Shown here: in pieces, positions 17,345 through 24,846 of the stretch
How positions within the stretch are numbered: position 1 is the first letter of the stretch
Layout: each line of letters opens with the position of its first letter
Source: Candidatus Rokuibacteriota bacterium
GTDB lineage: Bacteria > Methylomirabilota > Methylomirabilia > Rokubacteriales > CSP1-6
Direction: 5' to 3'
DNA: 64,000 bases
Assembly: GCA_003220685.1 (NCBI GenBank)
Contig: QHTE01000057.1
Coordinates: forward strand, 1 to 64,000
Position numbers and translations under genes: made by a program
The notes under the pieces: generated by a model
Told to the model about the DNA's origin: nothing
Database searches by the model: none
The model's input: the letters and a program-made list of their open reading frames with translations, nothing else

Positions 17345-17449
17345 CCTGTCGACAACTGCGCGTATTTGCTCCGAAAAATCCCGAATAGTTCTTGCTGGTT
17401 TCTGGGCCCCTTCGGGGTACTCTTTGTGCTCACCTAGGAGAGTCAGGCC

Positions 17450-17980
17450 ATGCAAAACGGTGAGCGCTCGATACTGATCGTGGTCCCGAGAACTGGACAG
17501 GATGCGCGTCGGTCGCTGAGCCACACCTTCGCGGGTGACTCGACGGTCGAGGTGGTCGCCGACCGGCGGCTCGGGGATCGGCGCGCCGGCGACGGCCACT
17601 ACCGACCCGACCGGCGCCGCAGCGACCGTCGCATACGGCTCGACGGCGACGCCGAGCTGAAGGTCGACCGGTGGATCGCGGTTCCGCGCGCGACGGAGAA
17701 GATCGACTTCGACGACCCGGACTCGAAGGCGATCCTGTTCTTGTGCTGCAGCCAGCACATCGTGCCCTGCCAGAGATGTCAAAACACCTACCGGCTGGGA
17801 TGGATCTCGCGCTCGGAGCCCGGCGCCTTCCCGTGTCCGCTGTGCGGCAGCGATCTCACCCCGGTCGTCGCAGCCCACGCTCAGGTGTGCGCGTACTGGA
17901 TCAATCGCCGCGGGGGCGTCAGGAGGCCGCTGACGCGTGTGGGCGCTGGCGAGCCGCCCGCGCAGGCCGCGACGAGCTAG
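17450..17980 (+). CDS. DRR-module protein with zinc-ribbon-like tail
   Basis: 176 residues, family not recognised. Residues ~7-80 carry the module shared with the proteins at 21299-22081 and 22089-23366: ILIVVPRTGQDARRSLSHTF, VEVVADRRLGDRR, DRRRSDRR and WIAVP. The C-terminal half has paired cysteines, VPCQRCQNTY and FPCPLCGSDL, spaced like a zinc ribbon, preceded by FLCCSQHI. Soluble, no signal peptide. ATG preceded by TAGGAGAG. It follows the roadblock pair by 105 bp in the same direction and ends 22 bp from the convergent amidohydrolase. The short gap (GC hairpin) may terminate both. Confidence 0.7.
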   Translation: MQNGERSILIVVPRTGQDARRSLSHTFAGDSTVEVVADRRLGDRRAGDGHYRPDRRRSDRRIRLDGDAELKVDRWIAVPRATEKIDFDDPDSKAILFLCCSQHIVPCQRCQNTYRLGWISRSEPGAFPCPLCGSDLTPVVAAHAQVCAYWINRRGGVRRPLTRVGAGEPPAQAATS

Positions 17981-18002
17981 GGGGCGCGGGCGCCCGGCGC
18001 GC

Positions 18003-19379
18003 CTAGCCGCGGCGCAGTCCACCGAGCAATTTCTCCGGCTCGTGGACCACGCCGCGGCAGATCACGCGCTCGATCCGGCCGACGTTTCGGATGTCGGCGA
18101 GCGGATCAGCCGCCAGCAGAAGCAGATCGGCCGAGCGACCGGCCGCGATCGTCCCGAAGACGTCGCTCCGTCCCAACCGCTCGGCGGGCCGCCGGGTCGC
18201 CGCCATGATCGCCTCCATCGGCGAGAGCCCCGCGCGCACCAGGAGCTCGAGCTCTCGATGCAGCGAGAAACCCGAGACGATCGCGACGTTCGGACAATCG
18301 GTTCCCGCCATGACTGTCCCACCCGCGCGATGGAAGCCGCCCACGAGCGCGAGGATGTTGTCCCACGCGTGCCGCATCCGATGCTTGGCCGCCTCCGACG
18401 CGATGTGAGCGGCGGCGCGGCGCTCGGCCCATCGGCCGACGAGCTCCTTACCGACCGCCGGGGGCAAGAGCGGAAGTAGCTTCGTCCGCTCCGGATCGTC
18501 CATCGACGTGTCGCCGACGTCGTCACCGAGCGCGCCGGGCCGCGCTGCGTAGAGCACCAGGGTCGGATCGAGCACCGTGCCGGCGGCGATCAAACTGTCG
18601 TAGAGATGACGAACCGCGTCGGCGCGCGGATCGAGATCGCTGAGCCACCGCCAGAGCCAGCCGCCGTACTCGAACGGGTTCAGCTTCGCGGGCTCCGCCA
18701 GCCAGAAGCCCGGCGGCGCCAGCTGGCCGAAGACGTTGACGTGCTCGACCGAATCGACGCCGGCCATCGCGGCCTCCGCCCCCCAGGTCGCGTGCTGATG
18801 CATGAAGACCGGCAAGCCTCGGGCGTGAGCGCGTGCGCAAGCTCGGCGGGCGGTGTCGGGTCTCACCGTGACGTAGAGCTTGATACCGTCCACGCCCGCG
18901 TCTGCCAGCGCGTCCACCTCCGCCTCGGTGCGGGCCGAATCGAAGCGCCGACAGAAGCCGGCGAAACCCGCGTACATCTCGCCTTCCTCGAGCATCGGTC
19001 CGGTGAAGAGAATTCGCGGGCCGGGCCTGACTCCGGACTCGACCGCGGCGCGATACGCCGCGACGTCGTGAAGCTGGCCGCCGAGGTCCAGCACGGTCGT
19101 CACGCCCGCCGCGAGGAAGAGCTCCGGGTGCCATTTCTCCGGCGTGTAGACATGGACGTGCATGTCCACGAGCCCGGGGATCACGAACTTGCCCCATCCG
19201 TCGATGAGGGTGGCGTCGGCGGAAACCCCTGTCGTCGGCGAAGGTCCGAGCCCGACGATTCTGTCCCCTTCGATCAAGACCGTCGCGGGTTCGACGGGGG
19301 CCCGGCCGGTGCCGTCGACCACCCTGGCGCCGACCACGGCGAGTCTGTGGATTTCTCTCGAGCCCGAAATATCAGTCAT
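18003..19379 (-). CDS. Metal-dependent amidohydrolase (imidazolonepropionase/prolidase-like)
   Basis: 458 residues. Urease-superfamily TIM barrel enzyme: N-terminal beta-sandwich (VVGARVVDGTGRAPVEPATVLIEGDRIV), first metal motif GLVDMHVHVY (HxH), GIKLYVTVRPDTA with the bridging Lys, later ligands in VFMHQHATWG and VDSVEHVNVF, and AGTDCPNVA with the catalytic Asp. C-terminal tail RSADLLLLAADPLADI is standard. Substrate cannot be assigned (often dipeptides or N-acyl compounds). Cytoplasmic. A hairpin lies immediately 5' of the start codon. Convergent with the DRR/zinc-ribbon gene. Confidence 0.88.
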   Translation of the reverse strand: MTDISGSREIHRLAVVGARVVDGTGRAPVEPATVLIEGDRIVGLGPSPTTGVSADATLIDGWGKFVIPGLVDMHVHVYTPEKWHPELFLAAGVTTVLDLGGQLHDVAAYRAAVESGVRPGPRILFTGPMLEEGEMYAGFAGFCRRFDSARTEAEVDALADAGVDGIKLYVTVRPDTARRACARAHARGLPVFMHQHATWGAEAAMAGVDSVEHVNVFGQLAPPGFWLAEPAKLNPFEYGGWLWRWLSDLDPRADAVRHLYDSLIAAGTVLDPTLVLYAARPGALGDDVGDTSMDDPERTKLLPLLPPAVGKELVGRWAERRAAAHIASEAAKHRMRHAWDNILALVGGFHRAGGTVMAGTDCPNVAIVSGFSLHRELELLVRAGLSPMEAIMAATRRPAERLGRSDVFGTIAAGRSADLLLLAADPLADIRNVGRIERVICRGVVHEPEKLLGGLRRG

Positions 19380-19380
19380 G

Positions 19381-19399
19381 TCGAGGGGTTGTCCCTCGA
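19381..19399 (-). promoter_or_regulatory. Perfect 7-bp hairpin abutting the amidohydrolase start codon
   Basis: TCGAGGG-N5-CCCTCGA ends one base before the ATG (19379). The purine run GAGGG, the only candidate ribosome site, is inside one arm, so folding could limit translation initiation. Seen directly; control function is inference. Confidence 0.4.
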
Positions 19400-19481
19400 A
19401 TCCGTGATCTTGCCAACAGGTTTATCCACAGCCGTGCATAACTTACATGCAGTCCAGGGTGGTCCGCGTCGGAGGCTCGGG

Positions 19482-21173
19482 TCAGTAACTGACCGAGGCG
19501 ACCTTCCCGATCACCCGGAGGACTGACTGCGACTCGGCCTGCTCTACCGGCTCGATGCGGGGGAGCCGGACGACGAACTCGCTTCCATGGCCCGGACCTT
19601 CGCTGTAGGCCTCCACCTGGCCACCGTGAAGCTCCACGAGCCGGCGTACCAGCGTGAGGCCGACGCCGAGCCCGCCCTGAGCGTGATGGAGCCGCCGGTC
19701 GCTTTGCGGGGACAGGTCGAACATGTGCGGAAGCAGCCTGGCCGGAATCCCGATGCCGGTATCGGAGACGCCGATGAGGGCCAGCCCTTCTTCGCCGACC
19801 ACCCGGACTCGAATCGTGCCGCCCGGCGAGGTGTACTTGATCGCGTTCAGCAAGAGATTCGAGACGATCTGGTTGAGCCGCATCGGGTCCGCGTTGGCCC
19901 AGACGGGCTCGGCCCGCACATCGACGACGTGACGCTCCAGCCGGCCGGTGCTCGCCAGGTCGCCGACCGACCGCTGCACGCTGGTCGCGAGATTCAGCGG
20001 CTCGCGCGACAGGACGATCTCGCCGGTGGTGACGTGGACGATGTCGAGGAGATCGTCGACCAGCCGACCGAGCTGTGTGATCTGATGGCGGATCGCCTCG
20101 CGGGCGCGAACGGCGACGTCGTCCTGGCCGCCGATCCGATCGAGAACGCTGACCGCGCTGATGATCGCCGCGAGCGGGTTGCGGAGCTCGTGCCCCAGCA
20201 TCGCCAGGAACTCGTCCTTCGCGCGATTGGCCGCCTCGGCTTCGGCGTGGGCCGCCTGCGCCCTGACGAGCAGAAACTCGCGCTCGTGCTCGACGCGCCG
20301 GCGCTCCTCGACGACGGCTCCGGCCGAGATGACCATCACCGACACGGTGGCCATGAAGACTTGCAGCAGCAGGAGCGACTCGTTCGTCGGCACGTTGGCC
20401 AGCGGCCCGAAGCCGTGGAGCGTCTCCCAGATCGCGATGCCCGACAGCACGGCGACGAGCATCGCGGCCTCGCGCTGCCGAAAGCGCACGGCGGCCCAGA
20501 CGAGCGGGGGCGTGCACAGGAACGTGAGCGGCAGCGTCATGAACCCGAGGTGAGCCAGCCCCTCGCCGAACACGGCCAGCCCGACGAGGGTCGTCGTGAA
20601 CCAGAGGGCCGCGGCCTCGAGCAGGCGACCGCGTGACGGCCTCGCTCCCGAGTCACGGACGAGCAGGACTAGGAGAGGCGCGAAGACCAGGGCGCCAGTC
20701 GCGGCGCCGAGCCACCACGTGAGCCAGATGCCGTCGAAGTCGGCCCAGTCCGCGTACCCGCCGAGTGAAAGGCTCCCGACACCGATCGTCGCGCTGACGA
20801 GGCTCGACAAGAGCCCGGCGAGCGCGGCGAACTTGAACACGTCCTGGGCGTGGTCGAAGGCATGCGCGCCGTTGGCGTAGCGAATCACGAGATACGCGCC
20901 AAGCAGTCCCTCGAGCGTGTTGCCCAGCGCGATGGCGAGCGACGTGGCGACCGATCCGGCAGTAGTGATATTGACGACGAACGCGCCCGCAAAGATCGCC
21001 GGCCAGACCCGATAGCCGAGCGTCAGGAATGCGGCGAGGGCGATTCCCGTCGGCGGCCAGACCGGCGAAGCGCTCGCGTGCACGGACGCGAGGGAAAGTC
21101 CGAGCTTTCCGCCGACGACGTAGAGGCCAAAGAGCCCGGCCAGGCTGAGCGGATATGTGCGATCGGCGAGCAT
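19482..21173 (-). CDS. MASE1-domain sensor histidine kinase
   Basis: 563 residues. An integral membrane MASE1 sensor (about eight helices, ~1-300) opens with GLYVVGGKLGLSLASVHASA and WPPTGIALAAFLTLG, both typical. After a coiled linker come HisKA with the H-box FLAMLGHELRNPLAA and HATPase_c with NLLLNAIKYTSPGG (N), GVSDTGIGIP (G1), GGLGVGLTLVRRLVELHGG (G2). No receiver, so a separate response regulator is needed; none is adjacent. Start ATG 21173. A palindrome GGTCAG-TAA-CTGACC overlaps its stop codon. Confidence 0.9.
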   Translation of the reverse strand: MLADRTYPLSLAGLFGLYVVGGKLGLSLASVHASASPVWPPTGIALAAFLTLGYRVWPAIFAGAFVVNITTAGSVATSLAIALGNTLEGLLGAYLVIRYANGAHAFDHAQDVFKFAALAGLLSSLVSATIGVGSLSLGGYADWADFDGIWLTWWLGAATGALVFAPLLVLLVRDSGARPSRGRLLEAAALWFTTTLVGLAVFGEGLAHLGFMTLPLTFLCTPPLVWAAVRFRQREAAMLVAVLSGIAIWETLHGFGPLANVPTNESLLLLQVFMATVSVMVISAGAVVEERRRVEHEREFLLVRAQAAHAEAEAANRAKDEFLAMLGHELRNPLAAIISAVSVLDRIGGQDDVAVRAREAIRHQITQLGRLVDDLLDIVHVTTGEIVLSREPLNLATSVQRSVGDLASTGRLERHVVDVRAEPVWANADPMRLNQIVSNLLLNAIKYTSPGGTIRVRVVGEEGLALIGVSDTGIGIPARLLPHMFDLSPQSDRRLHHAQGGLGVGLTLVRRLVELHGGQVEAYSEGPGHGSEFVVRLPRIEPVEQAESQSVLRVIGKVASVSY

Positions 21174-21298
21174 ATGAGAGTGCGCGCCCTCGTTCCGGGT
21201 GGATCCGTTGGCACAGCAGGAACCTGTCGCTAGAGGTCGCTACTCTGGCTCCACTCCGCGACGAACGCAACCGCAAAGTGAAGGGCGACCCGGCTTCG

Positions 21299-22081
21299 CT
21301 AGAGAGAATCGGCGGGGCGACGCTTGGTGCCGACCGGAGCCTCGTCGGCCGGAGGCTCGGGGCCGGTGAGCATCGGAGTGTTCCCGATCACTTCGCTCTT
21401 GAGGCGGTCGATCAATCCCCTGGCCTTCGAGACGGCACGACCAGTCGCCACTCCGACGCGCGCCGCGTACCCCTCGATCGCGCCGTGTTTGCTCGACGGA
21501 CGCGGCGCGCGTGGCTTTTGCGCCGCGGTGGCTCGCGTCTCGAAGGGATTCGACGCCCGCGCGGGCGCCGATCCGGACGGCTCGCCACGGCCGATCCGCG
21601 GCGCTGGCCCGGAAGGCTCGTGCTTGGCGAATTCCTCCGTCGGCGCCGCGCCGGGGATGCGATCCGGAAGCACGCTCAGGGGCGGCGCCAGGATGAGCGC
21701 CGCCATCACCGTGCTCGCGGCGCCGACCGCCCGTCCCGGCCGCGGCTCGCGCCGGCGCCTGAAGCTCAGGATGTTCTCGAATCGGGCGCGGTCCTCGGCG
21801 TCGGGCTCCTCGCGCGGGCGGGGCGTCATCGCCGCGCCCGGCACGATGGCAAAGCCTTTCGTCCTCACCTCGAGGTCGAGATCCGTGTTGCACCGGCGAT
21901 CGGCCGGCAGCCGCTCCTGCCCCCGGGATTCGCTCTCGAACAGGTCCCCCGTGCGCCGACGGTCCATGATGATCTCGACCTCGTCGTCCGGCTCCAGCGA
22001 CGCCTGCAGGCTCAGCACGAGCTCGCTGCATTGCAGCGGATCGCGCGACACGATGCAGAGGCTTCGGCGCGAAGGCTTCAC
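21299..22081 (-). CDS. DRR-module membrane protein (short paralogue)
   Basis: 260 residues, not recognised. Residues ~1-80 match the DRR module of the gene just upstream: LCIVSRDPLQCSELVLSLQA, VEIIMDRRRTGD, LEVRTKGFAIVP, then ARFENILSFRRRRE and a single membrane helix (~117-135, VGAASTVMAALILA). The C-terminal half is Pro/Arg/Ala-rich and likely disordered, with one possible helix (AARVGVATGRAVSKARGLIDRLKSEV). GTG start 7 bp after the upstream DRR gene, so co-transcribed. The N-terminal module is probably cytoplasmic and the tail outside, but topology is unproven. Confidence 0.65.
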   Translation of the reverse strand: MKPSRRSLCIVSRDPLQCSELVLSLQASLEPDDEVEIIMDRRRTGDLFESESRGQERLPADRRCNTDLDLEVRTKGFAIVPGAAMTPRPREEPDAEDRARFENILSFRRRREPRPGRAVGAASTVMAALILAPPLSVLPDRIPGAAPTEEFAKHEPSGPAPRIGRGEPSGSAPARASNPFETRATAAQKPRAPRPSSKHGAIEGYAARVGVATGRAVSKARGLIDRLKSEVIGNTPMLTGPEPPADEAPVGTKRRPADSL

Positions 22082-22088
22082 GTCGTCG

Positions 22089-23366
22089 CTACGGTCCGAG
22101 AGGAATCTCGACCCGTTTGTCGCCTGTGATCACGCGGACCCGCAGATCGACGGGAGACGAGCGGGTTGGCGGCAACGCGCCGCGGTAGGTCCCGTGATCC
22201 GGGTAGAAGTCCATCCGAATGTTCTCGACGGTCCCGTCCGGCATGCGCGCGAGGAGCAGGACTTCGGCGTCCCCGAGCGGCTTGCCCCCCGGATCGACGA
22301 TTCTGACGGTATACGTCCCGTTCGGCGTGCCCGGCTCGCGACTGAGCTCGACACGCGGCAGCCCGGCAAATCGCGGTGAGACCAATCTCGCCCTGGGTTC
22401 CGCGGGCGCAGGGACCGCAGCGGCTCGTCTCGGCGCCGGTTCGTTCACGCTCGGCCGAGGCACTTCCATCGGTCGGGGCCGTCCTGCCGTAGCTTCCTCA
22501 ATCGCCACCCGCGGCGCAGCGCGACTCTCGTCGAGTGGTGTGCGCGTGTCGCGCGGCGACGCGTCAGTCGCGGCGTCACGTGAGGGCAAAGACGACCGCT
22601 CGCTTGCGGACGAAATCGGCCCGAGAGTCGATCGCTCCGCCAGGGCGACCTCGTTCGCCGGCGCGCGCGACGGCGCTTCGGCCACGGCGGGCTTTTCGCT
22701 GACCCCGTGTCTTTCGGCAGTCGCGGGCCTTTCGGCGGTGGCCACTCCCCGTGGCGTGGGCGAAGCGTCCGGAGTCTGCGCCGGCGGCTGGCTCGACCGG
22801 CCGGGCGCCTCCGGCGAGGCCCGATGCGCGAGGCTCTGCTTGATGGTCCGAACCGTCGGCGACAAGACGGACGCGGCCGCGACCACGACCGCCAGCGCCG
22901 CGATGAGCCACGGGACGGACACGCGGGCGCGCCCGCGCTTGAAGCTCAGGATCGCCTCGAGCCGCTCCTCGTCATCGTCACCGGCGTAAGCTTCGGCGTC
23001 GTCCCGAGCCGCCGGCGCGAGGCGCGATGTCGGCGGCGAAGGAACCAGCAGCGAGAGCGGGGACCTCTCTCCCCTCGGGGCCCGCGCATCTCTCGGAATG
23101 CGCTCCTCTCGCATGCTCCGCTCCTCCCGGGGACGAGGTGCCGGCACGACGGCAAAGCCGTTTGCTCTCAGCGCGAGGTCCACCTGGGGTCGCCGGCGCC
23201 GATCCTGGGCACGATCCCAGTCATCCGAGGGCTCACCGCTACGCCGGTCCACGATGATCTCGAGCTGGTCGTCCGGACCGAGCGATGCCCCGAGGGCCGC
23301 GATGAAGTCGCGACCGCGGAGCCGATCGCGAGCGACGATGCACAGGATCTTGGGCTGGTCGGCCAC
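22089..23366 (-). CDS. DRR-module membrane protein with YtkA-like C-terminal domain
   Basis: 425 residues. N-terminal DRR module (ILCIVARDRLRGRDFIAALG, LEIIVDRRSGE, DRRRRPQVDLALRANGFAVVP), then ERLEAILSFKRGR and one membrane helix (~150-172, VPWLIAALAVVVAAASVLS). A long Ala/Pro/Ser/Glu linker leads to a C-terminal beta domain of ~80 residues (GTYTVRIVDPGGKPLGDAEVLLLARM, MDFYPDHGTYRGALPP, VDLRVRVITG) resembling YtkA/FixH-type immunoglobulin folds. The GTG at 23366 with AGGAGA upstream is preferred over a TTG at 23387. First of a two-gene operon with its short paralogue. Function unknown. Confidence 0.68.
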   Translation of the reverse strand: MADQPKILCIVARDRLRGRDFIAALGASLGPDDQLEIIVDRRSGEPSDDWDRAQDRRRRPQVDLALRANGFAVVPAPRPREERSMREERIPRDARAPRGERSPLSLLVPSPPTSRLAPAARDDAEAYAGDDDEERLEAILSFKRGRARVSVPWLIAALAVVVAAASVLSPTVRTIKQSLAHRASPEAPGRSSQPPAQTPDASPTPRGVATAERPATAERHGVSEKPAVAEAPSRAPANEVALAERSTLGPISSASERSSLPSRDAATDASPRDTRTPLDESRAAPRVAIEEATAGRPRPMEVPRPSVNEPAPRRAAAVPAPAEPRARLVSPRFAGLPRVELSREPGTPNGTYTVRIVDPGGKPLGDAEVLLLARMPDGTVENIRMDFYPDHGTYRGALPPTRSSPVDLRVRVITGDKRVEIPLGP

Positions 23367-23516
23367 GAGCCATTCTCCTGTAAGCAACGCTGATGCCGAG
23401 CGGGGGGCCGGGAGCCCGGCAGCTCGTCCCCGTGATCGAGCGCCAAAAGCTCGCGTCCGGTCAAACGCTGATCACCCGGTGCAGGCGCGGATGACGCCTG
23501 GCGACGGGGAGAATGG

Positions 23517-23548
23517 GTAGAAGTTACTCGCGACTACGTAACTTCTAC
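23517..23548. promoter_or_regulatory. 11-bp perfect inverted repeat between divergent genes
   Basis: GTAGAAGTTAC, 10-nt spacer, GTAACTTCTAC, within the 258-bp gap between the DRR operon and the MetE-like gene. AT-rich against a GC-rich background, no U-run after it, so more like an operator than a terminator. The rest of the gap shows no gene and no clear promoter. Confidence 0.55.
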
Positions 23549-23624
23549 ATCGTCTGACCGAACGTCCGAGCCGCGGATCGAGTACACTGCCGACCACCCA
23601 GGCTCGTTTTGCGGAGGAATCACC

Positions 23625-24839
23625 ATGAGGCAGAGCCGCGATCAGATCCTGACGAGCCACGCCGGAAGCCTGCCACGCCCCGGGGTCCTGATCGACGCCA
23701 ATCGCGCGCGGGAGTCGGGGGTGACGACCGACGAGCGCCGCTTCCAGGACCAGCTGCGGTCGAGCGTCGCCGAGGTCGTGCATCTCCAGACACAAGCGGG
23801 CATCACCGTTCCAGGCGACGGCGAGTTCGGGAAATCGATGGGGCACAGGGTGAACTACCGCGCGTGGTGGAGCTATTCGTTCCAGCGCCTGGGCGGGCTC
23901 GAGCTCGGCACCACCGGGCTCTACGACATGCCGGCGCGGCGTTCTGGCCCGGGCGAAGTCGTGCTGACGAGCTTCGCCGATCGAAGGGATCGTCTGAAAT
24001 TCGGCGCGGCCTATGCCGATCCGGATTCGGGCATCACGACCGGGCCCCGGCCCGCGCTCTGGCCCGTGTGCGTGAGCCAGCTGACCTACACGGGCCACGC
24101 AGCCATCCAGTCCGACATCGCCAACTTCAAGGCGGCGCTCCAGGCCGCTCGTGTCGAGGAAGGCTTCATGACCTCGATCGCGCCGGGCAGCGCCTCGCGC
24201 ATCGCGAACCGGTACTACAAGACCGACGAGGAGTTTCTGTGGGCGTGCGCCGACGCGATGCGCGAGGAATACAAGGCCATCGTCGACGCCGGGCTCGTCC
24301 TGCAGCTCGACGATCCGGCGATCGCCGAGAACTGGGACATGGTGAACCCCGAGCCCAGCGTCGCCGACTACAAGAAGTTCTCCATGGTTCGCGTCGAGGC
24401 GCTCAACCACGCCATCCGGGGACTCGCGGAAGATCGGATCCGCTTCCATCTCTGCTGGGGCAGCTGGCACGGCCCGCACACGACCGACGTGCCCATGCGG
24501 GACATCGTCGACGTCATGCTGGCCGTCAAGTGCGGCGCCTACTCGTTTGAGGCCGCCAACGTGCGCCACGAGCACGAGTGGAAAGTGTGGCAGGACGTGA
24601 AGCTCCCCGACGGCAAGCTGATCCTGCCCGGCATCGTGAGCCACGCGACCAACGTGGTCGAGCATCCGGAGCTCGTGGCCGAGCGCATCACGCGCTTCGC
24701 GAACCTGGTCGGGAAGGAGCGCGTGATCGCCTCCACCGACTGCGGTCTCGGCGGCCGCGTCCACGCGCAAATCGCCTGGGCGAAGCTAGAAGCGCTCGCG
24801 CAGGGAGCCGCGCTGGCGACCCGACAGCTCTGGCGCTGA
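23625..24839 (+). CDS. MetE-like (cobalamin-independent methionine synthase superfamily) protein
   Basis: 404 residues, a stand-alone UROD/MetE-type TIM barrel as in MetE C-terminal halves and epoxyalkane:CoM transferases. Seen: ILTSHAGSLPRP near the N-terminus, VPGDGEFGKSMGHRVNYRAW, and likely zinc ligands in FHLCWGSWHGPH (His/Cys) and ASTDCGLGGRVH (Cys). Zinc activates a thiol substrate. It lacks the N-terminal MetE domain, so true methionine synthesis from folate is uncertain; alkyl-thiol transfer is a fair alternative. ATG preceded by GGAGG. Converges on the FecR/DUF6600 gene with a 7-bp gap. Confidence 0.82.
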   Translation: MRQSRDQILTSHAGSLPRPGVLIDANRARESGVTTDERRFQDQLRSSVAEVVHLQTQAGITVPGDGEFGKSMGHRVNYRAWWSYSFQRLGGLELGTTGLYDMPARRSGPGEVVLTSFADRRDRLKFGAAYADPDSGITTGPRPALWPVCVSQLTYTGHAAIQSDIANFKAALQAARVEEGFMTSIAPGSASRIANRYYKTDEEFLWACADAMREEYKAIVDAGLVLQLDDPAIAENWDMVNPEPSVADYKKFSMVRVEALNHAIRGLAEDRIRFHLCWGSWHGPHTTDVPMRDIVDVMLAVKCGAYSFEAANVRHEHEWKVWQDVKLPDGKLILPGIVSHATNVVEHPELVAERITRFANLVGKERVIASTDCGLGGRVHAQIAWAKLEALAQGAALATRQLWR

Positions 24840-24846
24840 CGTCGTC

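Noticed and set aside
17360-17449. Sigma-54 promoter before the DRR/zinc-ribbon gene
   Set aside because: No GG/GC pair at proper -24/-12 spacing was found.
19480-19494. GGTCAG-TAA-CTGACC as a terminator
   Set aside because: Six-base stem without a following U-run and overlapping the kinase stop codon; too weak to annotate.
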